Assembly (NCBI RefSeq): GCF_028765345.1
Contig: NZ_JARAJZ010000002.1
Location: forward strand, 191,942-255,941
Reading direction: 5' to 3'
Source of the DNA: Sporolactobacillus sp. CQH2019
GTDB lineage: Bacteria; Bacillota; Bacilli; Bacillales; Sporolactobacillaceae
Length of the DNA: 64,000 bases
Shown here: in pieces, positions 12,396 through 21,760 of the stretch
Numbering within the stretch: position 1 is the first letter of the stretch
How the letters are laid out: each line of letters begins with the position of its first letter
Translations under genes and position numbers: made by a program
The notes under the pieces: model-generated
The model's database searches: none
The model's input: the letters and a program-made list of their open reading frames with translations, nothing else
What the model was told of the DNA's origin: nothing

Positions 12396-12578
12396 TTGTT
12401 CAAAAAAAATCATTTTCCTCCCGTTTTCAAAAAAATCCGTGAAGGCCTGGGCGTCATTGTTCTTCCATTGGCCATCTTTCAGTTGATACGGGCCATTTTC
12501 ATCCCGACAACTTTCGATGTGCTGATTGCCGCCATTCTTTTTTTCATTTACATCGCTTTTCTGAAAAAATGGCTGTAG
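12396..12578 (+). CDS. Small membrane protein, function unknown
   Basis: 60-aa product with a basic N-terminus and one long or two short hydrophobic segments (about residues 18-55), ending in a basic tail (FLKKWL). I do not recognise a family. It is called real because the TTG start has a near-perfect AAAGGAGG seven bases upstream, far better than chance, and because the frame ends three bases short of the convergent ysxE-like gene. It is transcribed divergently from valS. Confidence 0.75.
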   Translation: MFKKNHFPPVFKKIREGLGVIVLPLAIFQLIRAIFIPTTFDVLIAAILFFIYIAFLKKWL

Positions 12579-12581
12579 CGG

Positions 12582-13616
12582 CTATTCTTTTTCCCCCTGT
12601 TCTTCTTCTTTTGCCGTCTCCTCTTCTTTTTTCTGATCGAGGAACTTTTGCAGCCGGCCGATCATTTCCATATAAGCGCGGCTCAGCCTCATCCATCTCT
12701 TTGTATACCATTGTTCGCTGTGATCCCTGTTTTCCTGATATTCTCCGATCAGGGCAAGCGGAGCTCTCGGACAGAGCAGCGAATGAAACAGAAAGTCCGG
12801 CTCTTCTCCGTTCAGCGGGCATTCTGAAAAATAAGAACGCAGCAGCCGGTCCCAGGACTCGCCGGCGGGAGAAAGCATCACGCTCGTCTGCTCAAATAAA
12901 GCGGCTGTTTCCACGATAAAAAAATCTTCTTCGCACTCTTCAAAATTGCATAAAAAGCTCTTTTCCCCTTCAATCAGCAGATGAAGCGGGCTCAGGCGGC
13001 CGTGGCAGAGCGCACGCCGCAGTTTTTTCCCCGATCCGTCTTCATTTTTTTCCTGCCCTTTGGAAAAATAATCAAATGCCCGCTGCATATTATTGAGACC
13101 GGCGGCGGCAAAATTAAGAACGCACTGTTCGAACGGGGAAGGATAGACATGATGCTCCGCCTTGTTCAGGAAGCGTTCCCATTGAACCTGCCCGGCACCG
13201 ACCGTTTGAGCCGCCGCGGCAAACAGATCGGCTGCTTCCTTTTCCTCCTGAAGCGTCTGCCGGTGCAGCTGGGCGGCCCGTACAAACAAATGGCGATAGC
13301 GTTCGGGCAGATCCGAATCGGATACGGTTTCCTCAAACCAGGGCATTAAATAAAAACTGTTCTCTTCGCCGCGGATAACAAGATCTCCGTATTTGGAAGG
13401 AAGCGGACCGACAGCGTCGATAATCATCCGTCCGGCCAGAGAATAGGCCCTGTGCAGATGCCTGATCTGCCGGTCCGTCAGTTTTTTCTGCTTCAGTGCG
13501 AATGTACCGTTCGCCGTTTCCACTTTAATCACGTTTCCGAACGGATCCATTTTCAGTGGAATGAGATCATACTGGAAAAGTATTCGATTGAAACGCAGGT
13601 TCTCTCCCGCCGCCAT
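12582..13616 (-). CDS. ysxE: YsxE-like spore coat protein (CotS family)
   Basis: 344-aa protein of the CotS/YsxE family, aminoglycoside-phosphotransferase-like proteins incorporated in the spore coat. Visible are the N-lobe VETANGTFALKQKKL with the Lys pair (about residues 31-47) and the middle LCHGRLSPLHLLIE segment (about 200), which takes the place of the kinase HGD loop but lacks the catalytic Asp. The tail is very acidic (KKEEETAKEEEQGEKE). Its place beside spoVID is the B. subtilis arrangement. The ribosome site is weak, so the exact start is less certain. Confidence 0.85.
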   Translation of the reverse strand: MAAGENLRFNRILFQYDLIPLKMDPFGNVIKVETANGTFALKQKKLTDRQIRHLHRAYSLAGRMIIDAVGPLPSKYGDLVIRGEENSFYLMPWFEETVSDSDLPERYRHLFVRAAQLHRQTLQEEKEAADLFAAAAQTVGAGQVQWERFLNKAEHHVYPSPFEQCVLNFAAAGLNNMQRAFDYFSKGQEKNEDGSGKKLRRALCHGRLSPLHLLIEGEKSFLCNFEECEEDFFIVETAALFEQTSVMLSPAGESWDRLLRSYFSECPLNGEEPDFLFHSLLCPRAPLALIGEYQENRDHSEQWYTKRWMRLSRAYMEMIGRLQKFLDQKKEEETAKEEEQGEKE

Positions 13617-13638
13617 GGCTGTTCACTCGCTTTCCCCG

Positions 13639-14565
13639 TCAAACGGGCCGTGAAAAAACAGAATCAAACAGTCCGATCAGCCGGGTTTTGTAATCCCAGG
13701 TCGATTTGAAAGCCTTCAGATCCCGATCTCTCTGACCGCTTTCCGAAACAAGGGGCAGGGAATCGACGAGTTGAAACCACTCGGACGGGTCGAACCATTC
13801 GGCGCGGATCAGGTCGGCTGTTTCCTGATCGGGCACCCCTTTTTCCTGCAAATACAAAAAAAGGCTGCGGAGGCTTTCTTCTCCGCCTTCCCTGATCCCA
13901 TCCAAAAAAAAGCGGGCAAGTCCCCGGTAGCCGTTGCCGGGCACCGACTGGCCCAGTTCGATAAAAAGTGTATCAAGCAGCGATCGGCTGTCCCCGAGTG
14001 AAAATGTATCCGGCAGAATGACCGACCGGCTGCGGCGGCTGTAATGGCTTCTCAGAAGATCGGCCTGCTCTGCCCTTTCCCGGACCGACGGGTAGCATGC
14101 CGATGCAAGTTCTCCGTCACTCCCGGAAAATAATCCCGACTGCCTGCACTGTTCAAAAATAGTTTCCGCACGCTGCCGAACACGGACGGGTTTCCCGTGA
14201 CCATCAATCGAATCCCTGCTTTTGGCTATCAGTGCAGAGACCGTTTCCGCCCAGATCGGTTCATTTCCGGACAGAGCGGCTCTGTCCGGCGGAGCGTCAT
14301 GACAGGTAACCGCAAAGCGTCCGATTCTGATAAACGGATTTCCGGATTGCGTCACATACATACGGTCAATAAAAAAGCGATCACTAATCAGCTTCATGCG
14401 CCAGCCGACATGTTTCCTCAGCAGCCGTTCATCATTCCAGATACGTATTTTCTTCGGTCCTCTTTCCGTTTCGACGATCAGCGGCCGATCTTTAATCAGC
14501 TTCAGCCGGCGGAAACGATAGTTTGTCTGCAGGGCAGAAAGCAGAATCTGCAGATTATCGTTCAT
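13639..14565 (-). CDS. Second CotS/YsxE-like protein in the spoVID operon
   Basis: 308-aa protein not recognised with confidence. Its N-terminus (LIVETERGPKKIRIWND, about residues 29-45) aligns in pattern with that of the neighbouring YsxE-like protein (VIKVETANGTFALKQKK), suggesting a diverged CotS/YsxE-type pseudokinase; no catalytic kinase residues are evident. The start overlaps the end of spoVID by 11 bases and has AAAGG/AGGA in front. Position between spoVID and ysxE implies a coat or cortex assembly role. B. subtilis has no gene in this slot. Confidence 0.7.
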   Translation of the reverse strand: MNDNLQILLSALQTNYRFRRLKLIKDRPLIVETERGPKKIRIWNDERLLRKHVGWRMKLISDRFFIDRMYVTQSGNPFIRIGRFAVTCHDAPPDRAALSGNEPIWAETVSALIAKSRDSIDGHGKPVRVRQRAETIFEQCRQSGLFSGSDGELASACYPSVRERAEQADLLRSHYSRRSRSVILPDTFSLGDSRSLLDTLFIELGQSVPGNGYRGLARFFLDGIREGGEESLRSLFLYLQEKGVPDQETADLIRAEWFDPSEWFQLVDSLPLVSESGQRDRDLKAFKSTWDYKTRLIGLFDSVFSRPV

Positions 14566-15925
14566 TCCTGTTTCCTTTGACGATTACGGGAATATAAAGA
14601 ATCTGCCCGGCCTCAATATCTACCGAAGACAGCGCATTTCTCCTCAGCAGGCTGGTTACGGGAACCTGATAGCGCTCGGAAATGTTCTCAAGCGATTCTC
14701 CCGCCTGGACAATGCAGATCTTCACTTGAGTCTGCTGTTCGGCATCGTTCCCGGCAAGCACTTTAGTCAGATAGAGGCTATTTGCTTCTTCCGGCCTTGA
14801 CGATTGCTTTTCATCCTGCAAGCCGTTCTCCCTGTCCCGGCCCGTTTCCGGGGCATAGCGGCCCGAACCATCGCCGACGGGCGCCCCGCTGCCCGGGCGC
14901 CCGAAAGCGACCTGAGGCGTGTTCTCTTCCCCGGCGGGCTCGGGTTTGCGGAAAGCTTCGTATTGAAATTCTTCCGCTTCCTGATCCTCGTCATAATCAA
15001 ATTCGCGGTCTGTCGGCATCGGATCAAAATCGTCCGCCACTTCGTCAATTTCTTCGGGAAGCTGCAGCAAGGCGTCGTCTGTCTCCTGATCGCCGAACCG
15101 CTTCGGCGCTTTTTTCGTCTTTTTCCCGGCTTTCTCTGCGGGTGCCGAAGCCTTGGGAGCTTCCTTCTTGGCTTTTTTCTTTACTTCCGAAACATTTTCC
15201 GGTTTGCTTTTTGCCTTTTGCTTTGCTTCTACAGCATTTTCCGCTGTGCCTTTTTCCTTTTTCTTTGCCTCCCCGGCCTTTTCCGGTGCGCTCTTTGCAG
15301 TCTTCTCCGCTTTTTCCGGAATATTTTCCGGTGGATTCTCTGCTTTTTCCGGCTTATTCGGGATTTTTTCGCTTTTCTTTATTTTATTGGATTCGGCGGC
15401 GGGTTTCTTTTTGGCGGCAGGCTTTTCCGGCACAGGAGCAGGCGGAATCACGGCAGCAGGTTTTTGCGGGGGCTGTGCTTTTTTTTCGCTGCGGTTCGAT
15501 CCGGTCAGTCCGGTGATGGCGATATCGGCCTGAAGCTGAATATGACGGTGCTCGGACAGTTCATAATCAAAGGACTCAATCACGACGAAAAGTTCTTCCA
15601 GGTTCGGCACCCGATCTGCCGGAATCGTGATATCAATCGGAAAATGATGTTCCAGAACCGCCGTCCCGGACGTCGTTTCGATGATTTCATCAATTGTTCG
15701 GAAAGGGGCGGTCTTGTCCTCAACAGCATCCGCCGGACTGTTCGCCGGCTTGTATTCTCCGGTCAGCCTGAGAAACCCCTTAATGGTCACATCGTTCCAA
15801 TTTTCTTCAACCGTGATGTCCGGCTCCAGAGCCATGGACAGTATTTCTTCGGCAGGTGCGTCGTTCCTCAGCCATACCGATTCATTTATTGAAAACTGCA
15901 GACTTTCGCTCGAAGATTGAGACAT
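14555..15925 (-). CDS. spoVID: Spore coat morphogenetic protein SpoVID
   Basis: Scaffold that lets coat proteins encase the forespore. The 456-aa product has the conserved N-terminal region (LQFSINESVWL at about 9-19, with a second conserved block near 45-145), a very long low-complexity Lys/Ala/Pro/Glu middle (about 170-385) and a C-terminal LysM domain (VQAGESLENISERYQVPVTS, about 406-425). This is the SpoVID layout and gene order agrees. The Lys-rich repeats (KAEKTAKSAPEKAGEAKKKE type) are unusually expanded. It starts the coat operon. Confidence 0.92.
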   Translation of the reverse strand: MSQSSSESLQFSINESVWLRNDAPAEEILSMALEPDITVEENWNDVTIKGFLRLTGEYKPANSPADAVEDKTAPFRTIDEIIETTSGTAVLEHHFPIDITIPADRVPNLEELFVVIESFDYELSEHRHIQLQADIAITGLTGSNRSEKKAQPPQKPAAVIPPAPVPEKPAAKKKPAAESNKIKKSEKIPNKPEKAENPPENIPEKAEKTAKSAPEKAGEAKKKEKGTAENAVEAKQKAKSKPENVSEVKKKAKKEAPKASAPAEKAGKKTKKAPKRFGDQETDDALLQLPEEIDEVADDFDPMPTDREFDYDEDQEAEEFQYEAFRKPEPAGEENTPQVAFGRPGSGAPVGDGSGRYAPETGRDRENGLQDEKQSSRPEEANSLYLTKVLAGNDAEQQTQVKICIVQAGESLENISERYQVPVTSLLRRNALSSVDIEAGQILYIPVIVKGNRNER

Positions 15926-16659
15926 CCTTTACACCCTCTCATCCGTTCTTATTACAGATCTATGCATCGAGACAGGATTTATGCTCAGCGCAAAAGATGT
16001 CAAATAAAGAAAACTTGCCGATTGGCAAGCTAATGGGCAAAGTTTGGCTGCGGCAGCCATGGAGGGGCGCCAAGTGCCGAACCGCCCTTAGGACGCGGCG
16101 CTTTTGTTCGGCCGCTTATACTGATAACTGCCGGGACCCGCGGGAATTTTATATTTTCGAATCGTGCACCATCCGCCGCCCGGTTGTCATTCAAGATTTT
16201 CGGCTCGTCTAAGTACCGGCGATGCCGACAAAGCCGGAAATTCCGAAGACGTTCTTTCAATTACGAATTAAGCAGCTGACCCTGCCGAACGGCGGCAGGA
16301 CCCGCGTGCCGGAAATGACGATCTAGGGATCGAACCGCTGATGGATGTTTCTGCATAGGTTGCCGAGCATTTTCGGCTGTTCTGCGGAAAATAGCAGCGA
16401 CCGGGATCCTTTCGGAACATCGGCCGCCGGAAAGCACCGGTTAATTCATTAAAAAGTCGTCAGCCTTTTCAGGAAACCATCAGCAAACAGCAGATTATCG
16501 ACAGTCATATCAAAAGAATCATCATTAAAGTTCAAAATATCCAACAGGAACAGTCTGAATAAGTGTGAATAATCAGAAGACAATCCGGTTTTCATTTCCG
16601 GACTTTTTCCGATGTCATGAACGCTTCTCGCATGCCGCTGTCCCGCATTCGGATGACGG
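15926..16659. other. 740-bp intergenic region between spoVID and the DUF421 gene
   Basis: Holds the spoVID upstream region, one copy of a dispersed GC-rich element (separately listed) and no believable gene. Short open frames here lack ribosome sites. Confidence 0.5.
16045..16125. repeat. Dispersed GC-rich element, copy A
   Basis: Shares with 24050-24132 a common skeleton: GCTGCGG, CCATGG, a GACGCGGCGCTT/GATGCGGTGCTT block and an identical 14-base end, GTTCGGCCGCTTAT. Same orientation in both places, both intergenic. Roughly 70 percent alike by eye. Confidence 0.55.
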
Positions 16660-16667
16660 ACACCTGT

Positions 16668-17360
16668 TTACATTTTTTCGAGATAAACGCCTTCGTCTTT
16701 CTTCCATTCACAATAAAAGATGTCTTTATAGTGGTCGACATGACGGCTTTGCAAGGTTTTTAACAGCCACTCTTCATTCAGCCCCGCTTTTTTCAGATTT
16801 TCCCAGTCAACTTTCCCGTCGCTGATTAAGGTCACGGGCAGATAGACCGGTTTCTGCTGCTGCTCGGTCTGAAGCTGCTGCTCAATATCGGCATTGGTCG
16901 GCGCCGCATATTTCGATTTTTTCAAAACACTGACTGTGCCGTCGGTTTCAAGAATAGCATAAGCCACTTCTCTGATGGAAAATACGTTTTTCTGCCTGAG
17001 CAGATTCTGAAGCATGTTTATATCCAGTTTTTCTTTTTTCAGCGTCGTCCGGTCGAGATGCCCGTTCCGGATCACAATCGACGGCTTCCCCTCCAGGAAA
17101 CTTCTCGTCCCCCTGAATTTTTGCGTACACCACTCCACGACATAGATCAGAATCCCCCACAGAGCGATAGAAAACAGTATTGAGGTGATTTTGATATCTT
17201 TATCGTAAAGTGCATTGCCGACAAATTCCCCAAGCACAATCGCGGAAATAAAATCAAAGGGCGTGATTTGGGAGAGCGTTGCCTTCCCCAGTATTTTTGT
17301 CATGATAAATAATGCCGCAAAGCCGACCACCAGTTCAAACGCGATCGATAAAAAATGCAT
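16668..17360 (-). CDS. DUF421 (YetF family) membrane protein
   Basis: 230-aa protein with three N-terminal membrane segments (about residues 3-85) followed by the cytoplasmic DUF421 domain, recognised by KPSIVIRNGHLD and the ALLEV-like REVAYAILETDGTVSVLKK stretch (about 130-155). Such proteins are common in spore formers, often near spoVA genes, and are thought to affect germination or membrane properties; the molecular role is not established. The ATG at 17360 has a better ribosome site (GAGGG) than the one five codons earlier. Confidence 0.85.
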   Translation of the reverse strand: MHFLSIAFELVVGFAALFIMTKILGKATLSQITPFDFISAIVLGEFVGNALYDKDIKITSILFSIALWGILIYVVEWCTQKFRGTRSFLEGKPSIVIRNGHLDRTTLKKEKLDINMLQNLLRQKNVFSIREVAYAILETDGTVSVLKKSKYAAPTNADIEQQLQTEQQQKPVYLPVTLISDGKVDWENLKKAGLNEEWLLKTLQSRHVDHYKDIFYCEWKKDEGVYLEKM

Positions 17361-17488
17361 ACCGTTCACCCTCAATAAACTTTTTGAATGACACCTTATT
17401 AGTGTGATTCAAATTCCGAAAAATATTTACCGGATGCCGGGAATTGTCGTATGCATCCCGGAAAATAAAAGCTGATTTCGGGAATAAA

Positions 17489-17518
17489 AAAAATTCCCGC
17501 GCAAAAGCGAGAATTTTT
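17489..17518. terminator. Terminator downstream of hemL
   Basis: AAAAATTC/GAATTTTT and CGC/GCG arms with one mismatch and a six-base loop, between hemL and the DUF421 gene. Confidence 0.65.
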
Positions 17519-17587
17519 ACTTTCGATTTTTTGGTGAACAGCCGATTCTCATCCGAGAAAACAACTGTTATTTTCTCAAAACAGCCG

Positions 17588-18880
17588 TTATTCCGATTCC
17601 GCAATCTGTCTGAAAGCATTCTCTGCGGCGGCAATTGTTTTTTCAATATCGTCATCCGTATGCTTCGTTGACAGGAATACACCTTCGAACTGAGACGGCG
17701 GCAGAGAGATCCCCTGCTCGATCATCGCCGCAAAATATTTTTTGAAGTGATTAAGATCGGATGATTTCGAACGTTTGTAATCAATCACATCCTGATTAGT
17801 GAAAAAGAAACCCATCATTGCACCGGCCTGATTGACCGAAAGCGGTATGCCGTATTTCTCCGCAGCGGCCCTGTATCCTTTTGACAGACGATCCGCCTTG
17901 TTCCGGAATTCCGCATAATCCTCCGGTTTCAGCTGCGAAAGCGTCATGTAGCCCGCCGCCATGGCAAGCGGATTTCCGGACAATGTGCCCGCCTGATAGA
18001 CAGGGCCTTCCGGCGCGACCTGTTTCATAATGTCGCGCCGTCCGCCGTATGCGCCGACCGGCAGGCCGCCGCCGATCACTTTTCCGAGTGTCGTCAGGTC
18101 GGGCATGACGCCGTAATAACCTTGAGCACAGTCATAAGCCACGCGGAAGCCTGTCATGACTTCATCAAATATCAGAAGTGAACCGTATTCTTTTGTGATT
18201 TTGCGCAGTGCCTGCAGAAAACCGGGCACCGGCGGAACGACGCCCATGTTGCCCGCGACCGGTTCAACGATGACGCAGGCAATATCATGGCCATACTGTT
18301 TGAACACGTCCGCAACGCTCTCCACATCATTGTAAGGGACGGTCAGGGTCTCTTTTGCCAGCTCGGCCGGAACGCCCGGGCTGTCCGGAAGGCCCAGCGT
18401 GGCTACACCGGATCCGGCCTTTATCAGCAATGAATCGGAGCTCCCGTGATAGCTTCCCTCGAATTTCAGAATCTTCTCACGTCCGGTATAGCCTCTGGCA
18501 AGGCGGATCGCGCTCATTGTCGCTTCAGTCCCGGAGTTTACCATCCGTACCATCTCCACAGACGGAACACGATCGATCACCAGTTCGGCCAGCTTCGTTT
18601 CAAGCACATGAGGAGCTCCGAAACTTGTCCCTTTTTCGGCCGTCTTCTTGACAAAATCAATCACTTTCTCATCGGCATGTCCGAGAATCAGCGGCCCCCA
18701 GCTCAGGACATAGTCAATGTACTCATTGCCGTCAAGATCATAGACCTTCGAACCCTTGCCATGGTCCATGTAGATCGGGTCCAGATCCACGGCCGGAAAG
18801 GAGCGGACCGGACTGTTCACTCCGCCCGGCATCAGAGGTTTAGCCTCTTCGAACGCCGCGATTGATTTTTTGAATTCCAT
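17588..18880 (-). CDS. hemL: Glutamate-1-semialdehyde 2,1-aminomutase
   Basis: PLP enzyme making 5-aminolevulinate from glutamate-1-semialdehyde, second step of the C5 heme pathway. The 430-aa protein has [16 protein letters not shown], the [19 protein letters not shown] block, DEVMTGFR, and the PLP-lysine region [17 protein letters not shown] (about 261-277). It starts three bases after hemB with GGAGG in front and ends the hemACDBL operon. Confidence 0.98.
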   Translation of the reverse strand: MEFKKSIAAFEEAKPLMPGGVNSPVRSFPAVDLDPIYMDHGKGSKVYDLDGNEYIDYVLSWGPLILGHADEKVIDFVKKTAEKGTSFGAPHVLETKLAELVIDRVPSVEMVRMVNSGTEATMSAIRLARGYTGREKILKFEGSYHGSSDSLLIKAGSGVATLGLPDSPGVPAELAKETLTVPYNDVESVADVFKQYGHDIACVIVEPVAGNMGVVPPVPGFLQALRKITKEYGSLLIFDEVMTGFRVAYDCAQGYYGVMPDLTTLGKVIGGGLPVGAYGGRRDIMKQVAPEGPVYQAGTLSGNPLAMAAGYMTLSQLKPEDYAEFRNKADRLSKGYRAAAEKYGIPLSVNQAGAMMGFFFTNQDVIDYKRSKSSDLNHFKKYFAAMIEQGISLPPSQFEGVFLSTKHTDDDIEKTIAAAENAFRQIAESE

Positions 18881-18883
18881 CGT

Positions 18884-19870
18884 TCACACTTCCTCCCCGA
18901 GCCAGCGAACGGCGTCTTTCGCGTGATATGTAATGATCAGGTCGGCGCCGGCCCGTTTCATCGCCGTCAGCGACTCCAGCACCACCGCTTTCTCGTCGAT
19001 CCAGCCGTTCTGCGCCGCCGCTTTGACCATCGCGTATTCACCGCTGACATTGTAGGCGACTAAAGGCAGGTTGACATGATTGCGTACGTCGCGGAGCACA
19101 TCCAGATAAGGCAGTCCGGGTTTCACAATAATAAAATCGGCACCTTCATCGACATCCGAAGCGGCCTCTCTCAGCGCCTCCCTGCGGTTCGCCGGATCCA
19201 TCTGATACGTTTTCCGATTGCCGAACTTCGGTGCGCTCTCGGCAGCATCGCGGAAAGGTCCGAAAAATGCCGACGCATATTTAACGGCATAAGACATAAT
19301 CGGAATATTGACAAATCCCGCCTCATCAAGTGCATGGCGGATCGCCGTCACGAATCCGTCCATCATATTTGAGGGAGCGATAATATCGGCACCGGCTTCG
19401 GCCTGGGAAACTGCCGTCTTGGCAAGATATTCCAGACTTTGATCATTGTCGACATCTCCGTCACGAATAATGCCGCAATGCCCGTGATCCGTATATTCGC
19501 ACATGCATGTATCGGCTATGACAACGAGTTCCGGGTAACTTTTCTTAGTCTGGCGGATCGCTTCCTGGACAATCCCGTGTTCATCATAGGCCCCGGAGCC
19601 GACGGCATCTTTTTCTTTCGGAATACCGAAAAAAATCACCGAAGGGATGCCGAGCCCGGCTACTTCCGCCAGTTCGTCATCGAGCCGGTCCAAAGAATAT
19701 TGATAAACATTGGGCATGGAGGGAATTTCTTTTTTTATGCCTGTTCCTTCGGCCGTTACGAAAATCGGATAAATAAAATCAGATGGCCTGAGAAATGTTT
19801 CACGAACCATTTTCCTTAAAGTATCTGTCCGGCGAAGCCGGCGGTGGCGATCAAAATTTAATGAATTCAT
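18884..19870 (-). CDS. hemB: Delta-aminolevulinic acid dehydratase (porphobilinogen synthase)
   Basis: Condenses two 5-aminolevulinates to porphobilinogen. In 328 aa the zinc-type active site is seen as [14 protein letters not shown] (about 121-134), and the two catalytic lysines lie in [16 protein letters not shown] (near 200) and [13 protein letters not shown] (near 252). The start overlaps the hemD stop by four bases (ATGA), so translation is coupled. Confidence 0.98.
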   Translation of the reverse strand: MNSLNFDRHRRLRRTDTLRKMVRETFLRPSDFIYPIFVTAEGTGIKKEIPSMPNVYQYSLDRLDDELAEVAGLGIPSVIFFGIPKEKDAVGSGAYDEHGIVQEAIRQTKKSYPELVVIADTCMCEYTDHGHCGIIRDGDVDNDQSLEYLAKTAVSQAEAGADIIAPSNMMDGFVTAIRHALDEAGFVNIPIMSYAVKYASAFFGPFRDAAESAPKFGNRKTYQMDPANRREALREAASDVDEGADFIIVKPGLPYLDVLRDVRNHVNLPLVAYNVSGEYAMVKAAAQNGWIDEKAVVLESLTAMKRAGADLIITYHAKDAVRWLGEEV

Positions 19871-20655
19871 CTTTTCATGCCTTCCTTTTTCTTATAATAG
19901 TCGGCTAATGCATCGATCATATCAGGCGCGGTAAATTTTTCGGGAACAACATCGGGCGGATAGCCCAGCGATTCCAGTGCCCGTGCCGTTGCGGTCCCGA
20001 TTGCCGCAACCGTACAGGATTCCAGCACTTTGCGCCACAAAGGCTCATCCAGCAATTCAGTGAAAAAACGGACGGCCGAGGGGCTTGCAAAGGTGACCGC
20101 ATCAACGCCGGGCGCTGCTACCGTATCCGCGAGGCGCCTCCCGGAAGAGACATCCGGCACGGTCTCGTACAGGACCTGGCCCGTTACCGCGATGCCGGAA
20201 TTCCTCAGTTCGGCAAACCACGATGTATCCGCCATTGAACCGAGCGGAACGGCGATTCGCGCCGCCTTGAGCCGGCCGTTTCTAAAAGCGTCGGCCACGC
20301 CGCGCACGGTAAAGCGCTCGGGAACGAAGTCCGCCTTTAATCCCCGGGTTTCTAATGCCCGGCCGGTTTTCTTTCCGACAGCAGCCAGCCTGACTCCCTT
20401 TAATCGGCCCGGATCATCCAGCGTGTCCATGAAAAAATCAAGCGCATTTTTACTCGTCAGAACGATCCAGTCGGCCATCCGGACCGAGTCGAGCCAGACG
20501 CGCCTATCCTCTTCAGTGAGCTCGGCTTTCCGATAGCTGATGACCGGAACGACAACCGGTTCGCCTCCGAAACGGCGGATCCGCGCGCACATCGAAGCTG
20601 ACTGATGCACCGCTCTCGTGACCAGCACACGTCTGCCCTGAAGCTGCGATTCCAT
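19867..20655 (-). CDS. hemD: Uroporphyrinogen-III synthase
   Basis: Closes and inverts ring D of hydroxymethylbilane. The 262-aa protein has the usual two-domain organisation with the conserved VLTSKNAL and [11 protein letters not shown] segments (about 66-73 and 168-178). HemD is poorly conserved, so its slot between hemC and hemB is important evidence. I choose the ATG at 20655 (GGGG ribosome site, [15 protein letters not shown] beginning); an in-frame ATG at 20760 would lie inside hemC. Confidence 0.93.
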   Translation of the reverse strand: MESQLQGRRVLVTRAVHQSASMCARIRRFGGEPVVVPVISYRKAELTEEDRRVWLDSVRMADWIVLTSKNALDFFMDTLDDPGRLKGVRLAAVGKKTGRALETRGLKADFVPERFTVRGVADAFRNGRLKAARIAVPLGSMADTSWFAELRNSGIAVTGQVLYETVPDVSSGRRLADTVAAPGVDAVTFASPSAVRFFTELLDEPLWRKVLESCTVAAIGTATARALESLGYPPDVVPEKFTAPDMIDALADYYKKKEGMKR

Positions 20656-20683
20656 CGCTCTTTTCCCCCAATCTTCCGCGGGC

Positions 20684-21604
20684 TCAGCCGCGGAATTCAG
20701 CCAGAATTTCTCCCGCTCCGCGCGAAAGCAGTTCGCTCGCGGCCTGAATGCCGATAACATCCGGGTTGGCGCCTTCCGACCGCGTTTTCAGAACTCTTGA
20801 CCCATCCGGAGAAGCAACCAGTCCGGTCAGTGTAAGCCCTTTATTCCCCTTGCGCTCGCAGAAGGCGGCGATCGGCACCTGGCAGTCGCCGTTCAGTTTT
20901 TTTAGAAAAGCACGTTCAGCCCGGACGGTGACGGCTGTCGTCTCGTCGTTAATTTCTTTCAGAAGAGCCTTTAGTTCCGCATCTTCCGATCGGCATTCGA
21001 CTGCGAGCGCGCCCTGGCCGACCGCCGGCAATGAAATCTCAAAAGGAAGATACTCGGCCGTTTGCAATTCAGGAGATTCCATCCGTTTCATTCCTGCCGC
21101 AGCAAGAACAATCGCATCAAATTCTCCTTTTTTCAGTTTGGCCAGCCTTGTATCGACGTTGCCGCGCACCGGCCGCACCTGCAGGTCGGGACGATAATGA
21201 AGGAGCTGAGCCGCCCGGCGGAGACTGCTCGTCCCGACAACGGCGCCCTGGGCCAGTCCTTCAAGAGACGCACCGTTTGCCGAAAAAAGCACGTCATGAG
21301 CATCCTCGCGTACCGGAACCGAAGCAATTTCAAGGCCGTCCGGCAGTTGCGCCGGCATATCCTTCATGCTGTGGACGGCAAAATCAATCGTGCCGTCAAG
21401 CAGTGCCTGCTCGATTTCCTTGACAAACAGCCCCTTGCCGCCGACCTTCGACAGGGTGACATGCAATACTTGATCGCCCTTCGTCTCCAGATGTCTGATC
21501 TGAAAAGTCAAATCGGCAAAACGGTCCGACAGCTTCTCGATCACATAGCGGCTCTGAATGAGGGCCAGTCTGCTTTTTCTTGATCCGACCAGAATTGTTC
21601 TCAT
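20684..21604 (-). CDS. hemC: Porphobilinogen deaminase (hydroxymethylbilane synthase)
   Basis: Polymerises four porphobilinogens. 306 aa starting MRTILVGSRKSRLAL; the active-site Asp is in HSMKDMPAQLP (near 80) and the cofactor-binding Cys in LNGDCQVPIAAF (near 240). ATG at 21604 has GGGG seven bases upstream and gives the family N-terminus; ATG at 21610 is a close alternative. It follows hemA after a hairpin-containing gap with no hemX between, unlike B. subtilis. Confidence 0.97.
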   Translation of the reverse strand: MRTILVGSRKSRLALIQSRYVIEKLSDRFADLTFQIRHLETKGDQVLHVTLSKVGGKGLFVKEIEQALLDGTIDFAVHSMKDMPAQLPDGLEIASVPVREDAHDVLFSANGASLEGLAQGAVVGTSSLRRAAQLLHYRPDLQVRPVRGNVDTRLAKLKKGEFDAIVLAAAGMKRMESPELQTAEYLPFEISLPAVGQGALAVECRSEDAELKALLKEINDETTAVTVRAERAFLKKLNGDCQVPIAAFCERKGNKGLTLTGLVASPDGSRVLKTRSEGANPDVIGIQAASELLSRGAGEILAEFRG

Positions 21605-21725
21605 TGCCATTCCCCATTTCTCTCTCCAGAAAATAAACAGACAGATACCATTTTTCTCTGCTGCAAACCGGAAACTGCAGATCCGGCAATATAGCGCCAC
21701 CCGCCGAAGAGCGGGCAGCGCAATG

Positions 21726-21759
21726 AAACCGGAAGCAGCGCCGGTGCTGCTTCCGGTTT
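21726..21759. promoter_or_regulatory. Perfect 14-bp hairpin between hemA and hemC
   Basis: Arms 21726-21739 and 21746-21759 are perfectly complementary around a six-base loop. It begins directly after the hemA stop on the minus strand. Only a weak T-stretch follows in that direction, so it may be an attenuator, processing site or mRNA 3-prime stabiliser rather than a full terminator. Confidence 0.7.
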
Positions 21760-21760
21760 T

